A stretch of 64,000 nt of DNA. Source: Fuscovulum sp. Lineage in GTDB: Bacteria; Pseudomonadota; Alphaproteobacteria; Rhodobacterales; Rhodobacteraceae. The notes beneath the pieces were generated by a model. The model was given only the letters and a program-made list of their open reading frames with translations, did not search any database and was not told the origin of the DNA. Numbering within the stretch: position 1 is the stretch's first letter; each line of letters opens with the position of its first letter. Of this stretch, positions 1 to 8,712 are shown piece after piece. The translations under genes and the position numbers were made by a program. The stretch spans positions 3,180,501-3,244,500 of the forward strand of contig CP136571.1 of NCBI GenBank assembly GCA_035192965.1. Reading direction: 5' to 3'.

Positions 1-1
1 C

Positions 2-124
2 GGCCCGCATCCGACGCTGGACCTGATCTCGGAAAAGCTGGGCGGCTTCTCCTCCACGTCCGATGGCACCGGCGATGATGCAGGCGCCCCCCGCCGCGAA
101 CGCCGTGGCGGCCGCCGCGGCTGA
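2..124 (+). CDS. C-terminal fragment of an unidentified protein
   Basis: An open frame enters from the left edge and stops at a TGA at 122-124, giving about 40 residues. The visible part contains LDLISEKLGGF followed by a Gly/Asp/Ala linker and a basic tail ending RRERRGGRRG. Arg/Gly-rich tails of this kind are common on RNA-binding proteins such as helicases, but the fragment is too short to name a family. It precedes lysC on the same strand by about 110 bases. Confidence 0.5.
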   Translation, partial: GPHPTLDLISEKLGGFSSTSDGTGDDAGAPRRERRGGRRG

Positions 125-235
125 CCTGCAATGTGTGGGGGGCAACCGCCCCCCGCGCGCCCCCCTGACAGGCCTTGCACCCTGCCCCTGCCCCGCATAA
201 GAAGCGCGCGGAAATCGGGCCTTGCGGGGGAAACC

Positions 236-1495
236 ATGCCGCTTCTCGTGATGAAATTCGGCGGCACCTCGGTGGCCGACCTCGCGCGCATCGAAAACGC
301 TGCGAAAAAGGTCGAGAAAGAGGTCGCCCGCGGCTATGACGTCATTGTCATCGTCTCGGCCATGTCGGGCGAGACGAACCGCCTTGTCGGCTATGTCGAA
401 GGCACGTCCAAACTTTACGACGCCCGCGAATATGATGCTGTCGTTGCCAGCGGCGAAAATGTCACCGCCGGGCTGATGGCCCTGCGGCTTCAGGAAATGG
501 GTATCCCCGCGCGGTCCTGGCAGGGTTGGCAGGTGCCGATCCAGACCACCGCGCAGCATGGGTCGGCCCGCTTCGTGGACATCCCCCGCGCCAATATCGA
601 CGCGAAGTTCGCCGAAGGCTTCAAAGTGGCCGTCGTAGCGGGCTTTCAGGGCGTCTCGGCAGAAGGCCGCGTCACCACCTTGGGCCGGGGCGGCAGCGAC
701 ACCACCGCCGTCGCCTTCGCCGCCGCTTTCGGGGCAGAACGCTGCGACATCTACACCGATGTCGACGGCGTCTACACCACCGACCCCCGCGTCAGCAGCA
801 AGGCCCGCAAGCTCGACAAGATCGCCTTCGAGGAAATGCTGGAATTGGCCTCGCTCGGGGCCAAGGTGCTGCAAACCCGCTCTGTCGAATTGGCGATGCG
901 CTACAAGGTGCGCCTGCGCGTGCTGTCATCCTTTGAAGATACCGACGAGACCTCGGGAACCCTGGTCTGCGACGAGGAGGAAATCATGGAATCGAAAGTC
1001 GTCTCTGGCGTCGCCTTTTCCCGCGAAGAGGCAAAGATCACCCTCTTCACCATCGAAGACCGCCCCGGCGTGGCCAGCGCCATCTTCGGCCCGCTGGCCG
1101 ATGCAGGCGTGAACGTCGACATGATCGTTCAGAACATCAGCGAAAAGGATTATGACGACGCCCATCCCGGCGCTGTCACTGACATGACCTTTTCCTGCCC
1201 GATCAATCAGGTGGACCGCGCCAAAAAGGCGATGGAAGACGCCAAGGCCGAAGGCAAGATCAACTATGACGAATTGATCGTCGATACCGACGTGGCAAAG
1301 GTCTCGGTCGTGGGCATCGGGATGCGCTCGCACACAGGCGTTGCCGCCCGCATGTTCGCGGCCCTCTCGGCCGAGAATATCAACATCAAGGTGATCTCCA
1401 CCTCCGAGATCAAGATCTCAGTCCTGATCGACCGCAAATACATGGAACTTGCCGTGCAGGCCCTGCACGACGTGTTCGAACTCGACAAAGGTTAA
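236..1495 (+). CDS. lysC: Aspartate kinase (LysC)
   Basis: Phosphorylates L-aspartate with ATP, the first step toward lysine, threonine, methionine and diaminopimelate; cytosolic. The 419-residue product has the KFGGTSV nucleotide-binding motif at residues 6-12, TLGRGGSDTTAVA near residue 150 and the kinase-domain YTDVDGVYTTDPR segment. Two ACT domains fill roughly residues 265-419 and are the usual site of lysine/threonine feedback. The ATG at 236 is preferred over upstream in-frame starts because the protein then begins MPLLVMKFGGTS, as is normal in the family, and a GGGGG ribosome-binding site lies just upstream. The length is typical. A strong hairpin terminator follows before ptsP. Confidence 0.97.
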   Translation: MPLLVMKFGGTSVADLARIENAAKKVEKEVARGYDVIVIVSAMSGETNRLVGYVEGTSKLYDAREYDAVVASGENVTAGLMALRLQEMGIPARSWQGWQVPIQTTAQHGSARFVDIPRANIDAKFAEGFKVAVVAGFQGVSAEGRVTTLGRGGSDTTAVAFAAAFGAERCDIYTDVDGVYTTDPRVSSKARKLDKIAFEEMLELASLGAKVLQTRSVELAMRYKVRLRVLSSFEDTDETSGTLVCDEEEIMESKVVSGVAFSREEAKITLFTIEDRPGVASAIFGPLADAGVNVDMIVQNISEKDYDDAHPGAVTDMTFSCPINQVDRAKKAMEDAKAEGKINYDELIVDTDVAKVSVVGIGMRSHTGVAARMFAALSAENINIKVISTSEIKISVLIDRKYMELAVQALHDVFELDKG

Positions 1496-1583
1496 AACCG
1501 GGGGCTCAAACCCGGCTGAAACGGACAAGGACTCGCCTCTTTTTCAGGCGTCTCACCCCGGCCTGACACACCCGCATGACCCT

Positions 1584-1612
1584 CCCCCCGGCCCGCACCG
1601 CCGGGGGGTTTC
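1584..1612 (+). terminator. Rho-independent terminator after lysC
   Basis: A perfect 9-bp stem (CCCCCCGGC at 1584-1592 paired with GCCGGGGGG at 1600-1608) has a 7-nt loop and is followed by TTTCCATTT. It lies between lysC and ptsP, so the two genes are probably separate transcription units, although read-through is possible. Confidence 0.75.
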
Positions 1613-1661
1613 CATTTCCCCCGGCCCTGTGCTCTATAAGGGGCAAGAGGGACACCCCGTG

Positions 1662-3905
1662 ATGCCAGAACGGACCGAAAGCGAAAGCCGCAAACTCCTG
1701 CGCCGGTTGCGCGACACGCTTGCCACCACCGGCGGCGGGCAGGACAGGCTGGACCGCATCACCCATCTGATCGCGGATTCCATCGGCACAGAGGTCTGCT
1801 CAATCTACCTTTTCCGCGATCCCGAAACGCTGGAGCTTTGCGCTACCGAAGGGCTGAAGAAAGAGGCCGTCCACCAGACCCGCATGAAGCTGGGCGAAGG
1901 GCTGGTCGGTCGCGTCGCCCGCAACGGTTTGCCCATCAACACCGCCAATGCCCCGTCTGAGAAGGGCTTCCGCTACATGCCCGAAACGGGCGAGGAACTG
2001 TATTCCTCTTTCCTCGGCGTGCCGATCCAAAGGGTGGGTGAAAAGCTGGGCGTTCTGGTCGTGCAATCCAAGACCGCGCGCGAGTTTTCCGAGGATGAGA
2101 TCTACGCCCTCGAAGTCGTGGCCATGGTGTTGGCCGAAATGACCGAGCTTGGCGTCTTCAACGGCGATGTCGACGGGATGCGCGCCCTGCACAAGCAATC
2201 GGTGATGATCCGGGGCGGCACCGGGCAGGAAGGCGCGGCGGAAGGCCGCGTATGGCTGCACGAACCCCGCGTCGTGGTCACCAACCCTGTGGCCGATGAC
2301 CCGCTGACCGAGATTGACCGCATCCGCGAAGCGGTGGGCAAACTGCGCGTATCGGTGGATGACCTGCTCTCCGCAGAAAGCCTCGACAAGGATCAGAAGG
2401 CGGTTCTGGAAGCCTATCGCATGTTCGCCAATTCGCGCGGCTGGCTCAAGCGGATGGAAGATGACATCGCGCGCGGCCTGTCCGCCGAGGCGGCGGTGGA
2501 AAAGGAACAATCCGCCACCCGCGCCCGTCTGGAACAGGTGCCCGATGCCTATCTGCGCGAACGCCTGCACGATCTGGATGACCTCTCTAACCGCCTTTTG
2601 CGCATTCTGACTGGTCAAGGCGCGGACACCGGCGCAGAGATGCCCGACAACCCGGTTCTGGTGGCCCGCAACATCGGCCCGGCGGAACTGCTGGAATATG
2701 GCCGCAAGCTGAAGGGCGTGGTGCTGGAGGAAGGCTCCGTTGGTTCCCACGCCGCCATCGTGGCGCGGGCGCTGGCCATCCCGCTCGTGATCCATGCCGG
2801 AAGGATCGTGACAGAGGCGCTCAATGGCGACCAGATCCTTGTCGATGGCGATCAGGGTATTGTGCATTTGCGCCCCGAGGAAACCGTCGCCCGCGCCTTC
2901 CGCGACAAGATCGCCATGCAGGCCGCCGCCCAGCAGCGCTATGCCTCGCTGCGTGGGCTGCCGGCCCTGTCGACCTGCGGCACGGTCACCACGCTGATGA
3001 TGAATGCGGGCCTCATGGCCGATCTGCCCAGCCTGGATGGATCAGGGGCCGAAGGCGTGGGCCTGTTCCGCACCGAACTGCAATTCCTAGTCCGCAACAA
3101 GATGCCCCAGCGCGCCGAACTGGCCGCCCTCTATGCCCGCGTCATGGATGCCGCGCATGGCAAGCGGGTGGCCTTCCGTACGCTGGATATCGGGTCCGAC
3201 AAGGTGCTTCCCTATATGAAGCCGCAGGATGAACCCAACCCTGCGATGGGCTGGCGCGCCATCCGCGTGGGGCTGGACAAGCCGGGCGTCCTGCGGATGC
3301 AGTTGCAGGCCTTGATCCGCGCGTCCAAAGGCCGCCCGCTGACAGTAATGTTCCCTTTCATCACCGAACTGTCGGAATTCCAGACCGCCCGCGCGCAGGT
3401 GCTTAACGAATTGCACCGAGAACGCAGCCTGGGCCATCCCGTGCCGCAGCGGGTGGAAATCGGCGCGATGCTGGAAACCCCAAGCCTCGCCTACGCGCCC
3501 CGCGCGTTTTTCGAGCTGACGGATTTTGTGTCGATCGGCGGCAATGACCTGAAACAGTTCTTCTTCGCCGCCGACCGCGAAAACGAACGCGTCCGCCGCC
3601 GCTACGACACGCTCAACGTGTCGTTCCTGCAGTTCCTGACCCATATCATCGCGCGTTGCGCGGAAACCGGCACGCCGCTTTCCTTCTGCGGCGAAGATGC
3701 CGGCCGCCCGGTGGAAGCGCTGGCCTTCGCCGCCCTTGGCCTGCGCGCCCTGTCGATGCGCCCTGCCTCCATCGGGCCGGTCAAGGCGCTGCTCAGACGG
3801 GTGGACCTGACCGAGGCACGCGCTGTGATCGACTGCGCCATTGCCGACGGGGCCGAAAGCGTGCGCCCGGCGCTGATGGACTGGCTGTCAAACCGGCCGG
3901 AATGA
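1662..3905 (+). CDS. ptsP: Phosphoenolpyruvate-protein phosphotransferase PtsP (enzyme I-Ntr)
   Basis: First enzyme of the nitrogen-related phosphotransferase system. It autophosphorylates on histidine from PEP and passes phosphate to NPr (PtsO) and EIIA-Ntr, linking carbon and nitrogen status. The 747-residue protein has an N-terminal GAF domain (about residues 15-165), a linker, the swivelling phosphohistidine domain with GSHAAIVARALAIP (His363) and a C-terminal TIM-barrel PEP-binding domain. Active-site landmarks are GVGLFRTE, NPAMGWRAIR, SIGGNDLKQ and the catalytic cysteine in SFCGEDAG (Cys676). The ATG at 1662 follows a GAGGGA ribosome-binding site; an in-frame GTG directly before it could also serve. 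Length matches E. coli PtsP. The lysC-ptsP order is, to my knowledge, common in Rhodobacteraceae. Confidence 0.96.
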   Translation: MPERTESESRKLLRRLRDTLATTGGGQDRLDRITHLIADSIGTEVCSIYLFRDPETLELCATEGLKKEAVHQTRMKLGEGLVGRVARNGLPINTANAPSEKGFRYMPETGEELYSSFLGVPIQRVGEKLGVLVVQSKTAREFSEDEIYALEVVAMVLAEMTELGVFNGDVDGMRALHKQSVMIRGGTGQEGAAEGRVWLHEPRVVVTNPVADDPLTEIDRIREAVGKLRVSVDDLLSAESLDKDQKAVLEAYRMFANSRGWLKRMEDDIARGLSAEAAVEKEQSATRARLEQVPDAYLRERLHDLDDLSNRLLRILTGQGADTGAEMPDNPVLVARNIGPAELLEYGRKLKGVVLEEGSVGSHAAIVARALAIPLVIHAGRIVTEALNGDQILVDGDQGIVHLRPEETVARAFRDKIAMQAAAQQRYASLRGLPALSTCGTVTTLMMNAGLMADLPSLDGSGAEGVGLFRTELQFLVRNKMPQRAELAALYARVMDAAHGKRVAFRTLDIGSDKVLPYMKPQDEPNPAMGWRAIRVGLDKPGVLRMQLQALIRASKGRPLTVMFPFITELSEFQTARAQVLNELHRERSLGHPVPQRVEIGAMLETPSLAYAPRAFFELTDFVSIGGNDLKQFFFAADRENERVRRRYDTLNVSFLQFLTHIIARCAETGTPLSFCGEDAGRPVEALAFAALGLRALSMRPASIGPVKALLRRVDLTEARAVIDCAIADGAESVRPALMDWLSNRPE

Positions 3906-3918
3906 GGGTGAGAAAGCA

Positions 3919-3957
3919 AGGGGGCGTTCCGCCCCCTCTTGGCGCGTTCCGCGCCAA
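3919..3957. terminator. Two tandem hairpins with the same GTTCC loop, between convergent genes
   Basis: Hairpin 1 pairs AGGGGGC (3919-3925) with GCCCCCT (3931-3937). Hairpin 2 pairs TTGGCGC (3939-3945) with GCGCCAA (3951-3957). Both have the loop GTTCC. They sit between ptsP (+) and the EcsC-like gene (-) and could terminate from both sides. Directly downstream is CCCCCTGAGGATATTTGG, a string I associate with intergenic repeats in Rhodobacteraceae. Confidence 0.6.
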
Positions 3958-4011
3958 TTCACCCCCTGAGGATATTTGGACAGAGAAGAATTCCAAAGGC
4001 GCGCAGGGCAG

Positions 4012-4800
4012 TCAGGCTTTCGTCACCTTGGGCGGTGTCACCGCATCGGCAAAGGCCGACAGGATCGGCTCCGCGCCGTGCTGTTCCGCCAGACGCAGCA
4101 GGGCAAAGCGGATCTCAGCCATTTCGCGGTAATAGCGCAGGAAGGCCGCGTTCAACGTTGCCCCCGCCACTGCGCCCAGCACCGGCACCGCCTGCGTGGC
4201 CAGCTTCTGCCCCAGCGCGGCAGCAAGACGCGGTGCCACGCTGCGCGCGACCTGCGCGATGGCCGGTCCCGTCACCGTCAGCCGCGCCGACAGGAAAGAC
4301 GTATTCACCCCGTCATCAGATGCCATCGGACTGCCGGCCGAGAACACCCGCAAACATTCCGCCCGGATCGCCGGATCGTCCGGATCATACCCCGCCTCTC
4401 GCGCGGCGCGGCGAATGGCGTGCAGGATCACCGTGATGGTCACAGGCAGTTCCGCCACCGATGTGGCCAGCCCCCCCGCGCCGCCCACAGCACCCGTCAG
4501 CATCGCCGCCGCCATCGGCCCCTGCCGTCCCAGATCAGGCGCACGGTCGCCGGCCCCGGCCATGCCATGCGCAGCCAGCAGCGCGCGTTCGGTCACCGCA
4601 GCAATCTGCGCGCGCACCCCTTCGGGCAGCGCCCCCAGCTTGTCCTCCAGCGACCCGCCCAACTTGTTGACCAGTGTCATCACCGGCCCGTTGGCGCGGC
4701 GGTAACGGCGTGCCAGCGCCTTGATCTCGGCACTGCGGTCAGGGGCGGCAATCGCGGGCAGGTTTTCCATGCTGTGAATGTGGGGCTGCACGCGCCCCAC
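4012..4800 (-). CDS. EcsC family protein
   Basis: A 262-residue protein of the EcsC family, named after a Bacillus gene next to an ABC transporter; the biochemical role is not established. Family features seen are a Gly/Ala-rich central hydrophobic segment (MLTGAVGGAGGLATSVAELPVT), the AIRRAAREAGYDP region and a C-terminal GAVAGATLNAAFLRYYREMA stretch. The GTG at 4800 is preferred because GAGG, overlapping the stop of the upstream acetyltransferase gene, lies 6 nt before it; the alternative ATG at 4770 has no visible ribosome-binding site. Start and preceding stop are 8 nt apart, so the two genes are probably co-transcribed. Confidence 0.85.
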   Translation of the reverse strand: MGRVQPHIHSMENLPAIAAPDRSAEIKALARRYRRANGPVMTLVNKLGGSLEDKLGALPEGVRAQIAAVTERALLAAHGMAGAGDRAPDLGRQGPMAAAMLTGAVGGAGGLATSVAELPVTITVILHAIRRAAREAGYDPDDPAIRAECLRVFSAGSPMASDDGVNTSFLSARLTVTGPAIAQVARSVAPRLAAALGQKLATQAVPVLGAVAGATLNAAFLRYYREMAEIRFALLRLAEQHGAEPILSAFADAVTPPKVTKA

Positions 4801-4808
4801 CGCAAGCC

Positions 4809-5294
4809 TCAGGTCGCCTTCGTCACCGCACCTGTCACACCGTCCCAGGCCCCGATCTTCAGCGCAAAGCCCAGCACCCGGTCAGGGTTGGTGGGGGGCG
4901 GCATCTCCACCCCGTCCAGCTTGGAAAACCCGAAGCGCGAATAATAGGGCGCATCGCCCACCAGCATCACCCGCTCCCAGCCCAGACGCCGCGCTTCGGC
5001 CAGGCTTTCGTTGATCAAAAGCCCCCCCAGCCCCTCGCCCTGCCGGGTGGGGTGCACCGCCACCGGACCCAGCAAAAGCGCATCCTGCCCCCCCACCTCG
5101 ATCGGCCAATAGCGGATCGCAGCCGCCATGATGCCATCCCCATCGCGCAGGGTCAGGCACAGCGCCGCCACGGTGGGCACGCCATCGCGCAAACGGTACG
5201 AAGAAAGCGCCGTCCGCCCCGGCGAAAAGCACAGGTCATACAGCGCCTCCACCTCCCACCAGTCGGCTTCGGTTTCCTCTTCCAGACGGTACAA
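4809..5294 (-). CDS. GNAT family N-acetyltransferase
   Basis: A 161-residue acetyl-CoA-dependent acetyltransferase of the GNAT fold; the substrate is unknown. The acetyl-CoA loop is visible as LGPVAVHPTRQGEGLGGLLINESLAEARRLG, followed by the VMLVGDAPYYSRFGF strand-helix typical of YhbS-like members. No ATG is suitably placed. A TTG at 5294 preceded by GGAGG with about 7 nt spacing gives an N-terminus YRLEEETEADWW, so TTG is chosen. The frame remains open upstream, but that region opposes the flavin reductase gene. Forms a likely two-gene unit with the EcsC-like gene. Confidence 0.85.
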   Translation of the reverse strand: MYRLEEETEADWWEVEALYDLCFSPGRTALSSYRLRDGVPTVAALCLTLRDGDGIMAAAIRYWPIEVGGQDALLLGPVAVHPTRQGEGLGGLLINESLAEARRLGWERVMLVGDAPYYSRFGFSKLDGVEMPPPTNPDRVLGFALKIGAWDGVTGAVTKAT

Positions 5295-5378
5295 GCGGGC
5301 GCCTCCGAATCTGCTGGAAACGCGCCTAACATGCGAATACGTCAGGATCAAATCACCACGACCGGGAAGCGCCGCGCC

Positions 5379-5963
5379 ATGTTCTACCGCCCCGCCCAAG
5401 GCCATGGCCTGCCGCACAATCCCTTCAACGCCATCGTGACACCCCGTCCCATCGGCTGGATCTCCACACGCGGGTCGAAAGGCGACAATCTCGCCCCCTA
5501 TTCCTTCTTCAACGCCGCCGCCTACAGCCCGCCGCAGGTGACCTTTGCCTCGACCGGGGTAAAGGATTCGCTCACCAACATCCGCGACACCCGCGTCTTT
5601 GCTGTGAATGTGGTGGCCGAGGCGATGTTTCACGCCATGTCCGCCACATCCGCCGACCTGCCGCCCGAGGTGGACGAATTCGTTCATGCAGGGGTGGCCA
5701 AGGCGGAATGCGCCACCATCCCCTGCCCTCGCGTGGCAGATGCCCCCGCCACGCTGGAATGCGAGTTGATCGACATCATCGCCCTGCGCGGACGCGACAA
5801 TTTCCTGATCTTGGGCGAGGTGACAGGCATCCACCTGCGCGACGATTGCCTCGTCGATGGCCGCTTCGATGTGACCCGCTTCCACCCTGTCGCCCGGCTG
5901 GGCTATCGCGACTACAGCGTCGTGCGCGATCTGGTGGAACTCCGCCGCCCTGACGAAGGTTAA
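5379..5963 (+). CDS. Flavin reductase family protein (FMN-binding split barrel)
   Basis: A 194-residue protein of the flavin-reductase-like split-barrel family, related to DIM6/NTAB proteins. Members bind FMN and either supply reduced flavin or reduce small substrates. Characteristic segments are HNPFNAIVTPRPIGWISTRG near the N-terminus, NLAPYSFFNAAAYSPPQVTFAS, and DYSVV near the end. The ATG at 5379 gives the usual N-terminus FYRPAQGHGLPHNPFN; an in-frame ATG at 5331 is a less likely alternative. It is divergent from the acetyltransferase gene, with an 84-bp shared upstream region. No partner oxygenase lies next to it. Confidence 0.88.
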   Translation: MFYRPAQGHGLPHNPFNAIVTPRPIGWISTRGSKGDNLAPYSFFNAAAYSPPQVTFASTGVKDSLTNIRDTRVFAVNVVAEAMFHAMSATSADLPPEVDEFVHAGVAKAECATIPCPRVADAPATLECELIDIIALRGRDNFLILGEVTGIHLRDDCLVDGRFDVTRFHPVARLGYRDYSVVRDLVELRRPDEG

Positions 5964-6030
5964 CCTCGGCCTGCATTCCGGCTTGGCTTTCCAACCGTCC
6001 CGGCTAACTCTGTGCCATACCGGAGGGGCC

Positions 6031-6654
6031 ATGCTCATCGTATCTGCATCCGCACGCAAGGCCGCCGCAATCCTTGCCCTGATCGCCTGGACAGGCCTTG
6101 TCCTGCAGGTGGCAGGGGTCTTGCCGCGCAGCGCATCGCTGATTTGGGCCGTCTGGACGATGCTGCGCTTCTTCACCATCACCACAAATCTTCTGCTTGC
6201 CGTGGTGATGACGGGCATTGCCCTTGGCCGACCAGCCTTTGGGTCGCCGCGCCTGTTGGGTGGGGTGACGCTGGCTTTGGTTTTTGTTGGCGTTGTCAAC
6301 GTGACCCTGCTGCACGGATGGTTGAACCTCGGCCGCAGTGACCTGATCGCTGATCTCTTGCTGCATTATGTAACACCGGTCGCGATGCTGGCCTTCTGGC
6401 TGCTGTTGCGCCCACGCGGTGCGCTGCAGTACCGAGATCCTGTCCTGTGGTCGCTCTATCCGCTCGCCTATGCAGTCTATGCCATCGCGCGGGGCGCGGT
6501 GGATGGAGTTTATCCCTACCCCTTCCTCGATATCGCCCAGATCGGCGCGGGGCGGACGGGTGCAAACCTCGGCCTCCTCTGGCTCAGCTTCGTGCTTGTC
6601 GGGGCGCTGATGGTCTGGCTTGATCGGCGCGGAACGCCCTTGCTCCGTCCCTGA
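6031..6654 (+). CDS. Pr6Pr-type integral membrane protein
   Basis: A 207-residue hydrophobic protein with about six predicted membrane segments, matching the Pr6Pr family of six-helix membrane proteins of unknown function (related to FAR-17a/AIG1-like proteins). Family-like motifs are FTITTNLLLAVVM, VNVTLLHGW and the polar HYVTPVAMLAFWLL helix. The start is well defined by GGAGG 5 nt before the ATG at 6031. It is flanked by unrelated genes on the same strand and shows no visible regulation. Confidence 0.82.
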   Translation: MLIVSASARKAAAILALIAWTGLVLQVAGVLPRSASLIWAVWTMLRFFTITTNLLLAVVMTGIALGRPAFGSPRLLGGVTLALVFVGVVNVTLLHGWLNLGRSDLIADLLLHYVTPVAMLAFWLLLRPRGALQYRDPVLWSLYPLAYAVYAIARGAVDGVYPYPFLDIAQIGAGRTGANLGLLWLSFVLVGALMVWLDRRGTPLLRP

Positions 6655-6722
6655 ACCACTCCCCCCTTCCCCACTCTACCGCCACCGCTTAAGCTGCGCT
6701 GCGGCAACAGGCGGGGACATCC

Positions 6723-7595
6723 ATGCAAACCATGATCGGCGTCATCGGCGGCTCCGGGGTCTATCAGATCGACGGTCTGGAAGGCGCAAGCTGGGTCAAG
6801 GTCAAATCCCCTTGGGGCAAACCCTCGGATGAGGTTCTGGTCGGCCGTTTGGGCGGCCTCCCCATCGCATTCCTGCCCCGCCATGGGCGCGGCCATGTCC
6901 ATGCGCCCAGTGACGTGCCTTACCGTGCGAATATCGATGCGCTCAAACGGCTGGGCTGTACCGATCTCATCGCCGTCTCGGCCGTGGGGTCCCTGCGCGA
7001 AGATTACCGCCCCGGCGATTTCGTCATCGTGGATCAATATATCGACCGCACCTTCGCCCGCCCCAAATCCTTCTTCGGCGCGGGCTGCGTGGCCCATGTG
7101 GGTTTTTCCCACCCCACCTGCCCCCGCCTGTCGGCCCATTGCGCCCAGGCCGCGCGTCAGGCTGGCGTGACCGTGCATCAGGGGGCCACCTACATCGCCA
7201 TGGAAGGCCCGCAATTTTCGACTCTGGCCGAATCCCGCCTCTACCGCTCATGGGGCGCGGATGTCATCGGCATGACCGGCATGCCCGAGGCCAAACTCGC
7301 GCGCGAGGCGGAACTGTGCTACGCCTCCGTCGCCATGGTCACCGATTACGATTGCTGGCATCCCGGCCATGATGCGGTGGATGTGGCCGCCGTCATCCGC
7401 ACACTCACCGCCAATGCGGGCAATGCCCGCGCGCTGGTGGCAGCTCTGCCCGCTCTCCTGGGCCCCGACCGTGCGCCTTGCCCGCATGGCTGCGACCGCG
7501 CGCTCGACATGGCCTTGATGACCGCGCCCGACAAACGCGATCCCGACCTGCTGGCGATGCTCGATGCCGTCGCAGGCCGCGTCCTGAACGTCTGA
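6723..7595 (+). CDS. mtnP: S-methyl-5'-thioadenosine phosphorylase (MtnP)
   Basis: Phosphorolyses methylthioadenosine, a by-product of polyamine and homoserine-lactone synthesis, to adenine and 5-methylthioribose-1-phosphate. The 290-residue protein shows IGVIGGSGVYQI, the phosphate-binding FLPRHGRGHVHAPSDVPYRANI, TDLIAVSAVGSL and the purine-site MEGPQFSTLAESRLYRSWGADVIGMT. The adenine released can be salvaged by Apt, encoded 1.1 kb downstream, so the locus pairs production and reuse of adenine. A LuxI-type synthase, whose reaction yields methylthioadenosine, is encoded elsewhere in this window. Length is typical. Confidence 0.96.
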   Translation: MQTMIGVIGGSGVYQIDGLEGASWVKVKSPWGKPSDEVLVGRLGGLPIAFLPRHGRGHVHAPSDVPYRANIDALKRLGCTDLIAVSAVGSLREDYRPGDFVIVDQYIDRTFARPKSFFGAGCVAHVGFSHPTCPRLSAHCAQAARQAGVTVHQGATYIAMEGPQFSTLAESRLYRSWGADVIGMTGMPEAKLAREAELCYASVAMVTDYDCWHPGHDAVDVAAVIRTLTANAGNARALVAALPALLGPDRAPCPHGCDRALDMALMTAPDKRDPDLLAMLDAVAGRVLNV

Positions 7596-7694
7596 TCGCG
7601 CGCCGACTTCACCACTGGTTAACCGTACAGAGTGCGCAATCCACGCCCGTAGGGGCGCATCCGGCCCCCGGTCATCCGTGGAGCCAAGCGACCG

Positions 7695-8525
7695 ATGTTC
7701 ACCCCCCATATCCGCTTCCTGCAAACCCGTCTCGCAGCCCTTGGTCACTACACAGGCGCGATCGACGGCCAGCGCGGCCCGCTGACCGACGCCGCCGTCC
7801 TCAAGGCGCTGCCCCTCCTCGGCCAACCGCTCCCGCCAGATTGGCAAAGCTGGACAGCCAAACGTCAGGCCACCGCCGCGCTGCAAATGATAGCGCGGGC
7901 CGATGGCCTTAACCCCGGTGCGATAGATGGCTGGTGGGGCCCGCAGACCGATTACGCCGTCACCTCCCTGATGACGCGCGCCACAACGGGCCGCCTGCCT
8001 GATTGGCGCGACATCCGCCCCGGCACAGCGAACCCAAACGGCTGGCCGACCGAATCCGCCGTCACCGCCTTTTACGGCCCCCACGGCACGCCCGAAGGCC
8101 ACCGTCCGCCCCTGGTCAAGGTGCCCTCCCCCTGGACGTTCCGCATCGCCTGGAACCTGTCCCAGACCCGCAGCTTCCTCTGGGCCCACGAAAAGACCGC
8201 CGCCAGCCTGACCCGCATCCTCGCGCGCATCCACCAACACTATGGTGAGGCACAGATACGCGACCTCCGGCTGGATATCTTTTCCGGCGATTACGACCCC
8301 CGCCTGATGCGCGGCAGCCTGTCGAAATGGTCCATGCACGCCTGGGGCATCGCCTATGATTTCGACGACACCGAAAACCGCCTGAACTGGGGGGCCGACC
8401 GCGCCCGCCTCGCCCGCCCCGAATACCGCCCCTTCTGGGAGATATGGGAGGCCGAAGGCTGGGTCTCGCTCGGCCGCGCGAAAAACTACGACTGGATGCA
8501 CGTCCAAGCCGCGCGCCCGGATTGA
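7695..8525 (+). CDS. M15 family peptidoglycan peptidase with two N-terminal wall-binding repeats
   Basis: A 276-residue protein with two peptidoglycan-binding-like repeats (residues about 7-40, with GHYTGAIDGQRGPLTDAAV, and 62-93, with GAIDGWWGPQTDYAV) and a C-terminal M15 metallopeptidase domain. Expected zinc ligands are His215 and Asp222 in SMHAWGIAYDFD and His269 in YDWMHVQ. M15 enzymes cut D-Ala-D-Ala or L-Ala-D-Glu links in peptidoglycan. No signal peptide is visible at the N-terminus, which suits an endolysin-like enzyme released by another route, although no phage genes surround it. It lies between mtnP and apt and is probably transcribed on its own. Confidence 0.85.
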   Translation: MFTPHIRFLQTRLAALGHYTGAIDGQRGPLTDAAVLKALPLLGQPLPPDWQSWTAKRQATAALQMIARADGLNPGAIDGWWGPQTDYAVTSLMTRATTGRLPDWRDIRPGTANPNGWPTESAVTAFYGPHGTPEGHRPPLVKVPSPWTFRIAWNLSQTRSFLWAHEKTAASLTRILARIHQHYGEAQIRDLRLDIFSGDYDPRLMRGSLSKWSMHAWGIAYDFDDTENRLNWGADRARLARPEYRPFWEIWEAEGWVSLGRAKNYDWMHVQAARPD

Positions 8526-8712
8526 CCCCCGCACCCATCCAACCCAGTCCCGTTTATACTGGCTCAGATACTCAATCCCATGTCCACACGATCCGCCGGC
8601 ATCAGGGGATAGCTGAAGGGGGGGCCGCTTGCGCTCAGCAAGCACCGCCCCCTCGACGCCCCCGCCCCGGGGCGTTAGACCAAGGCGAACAGCATTCCGG
8701 CAGGGCCAGCGC

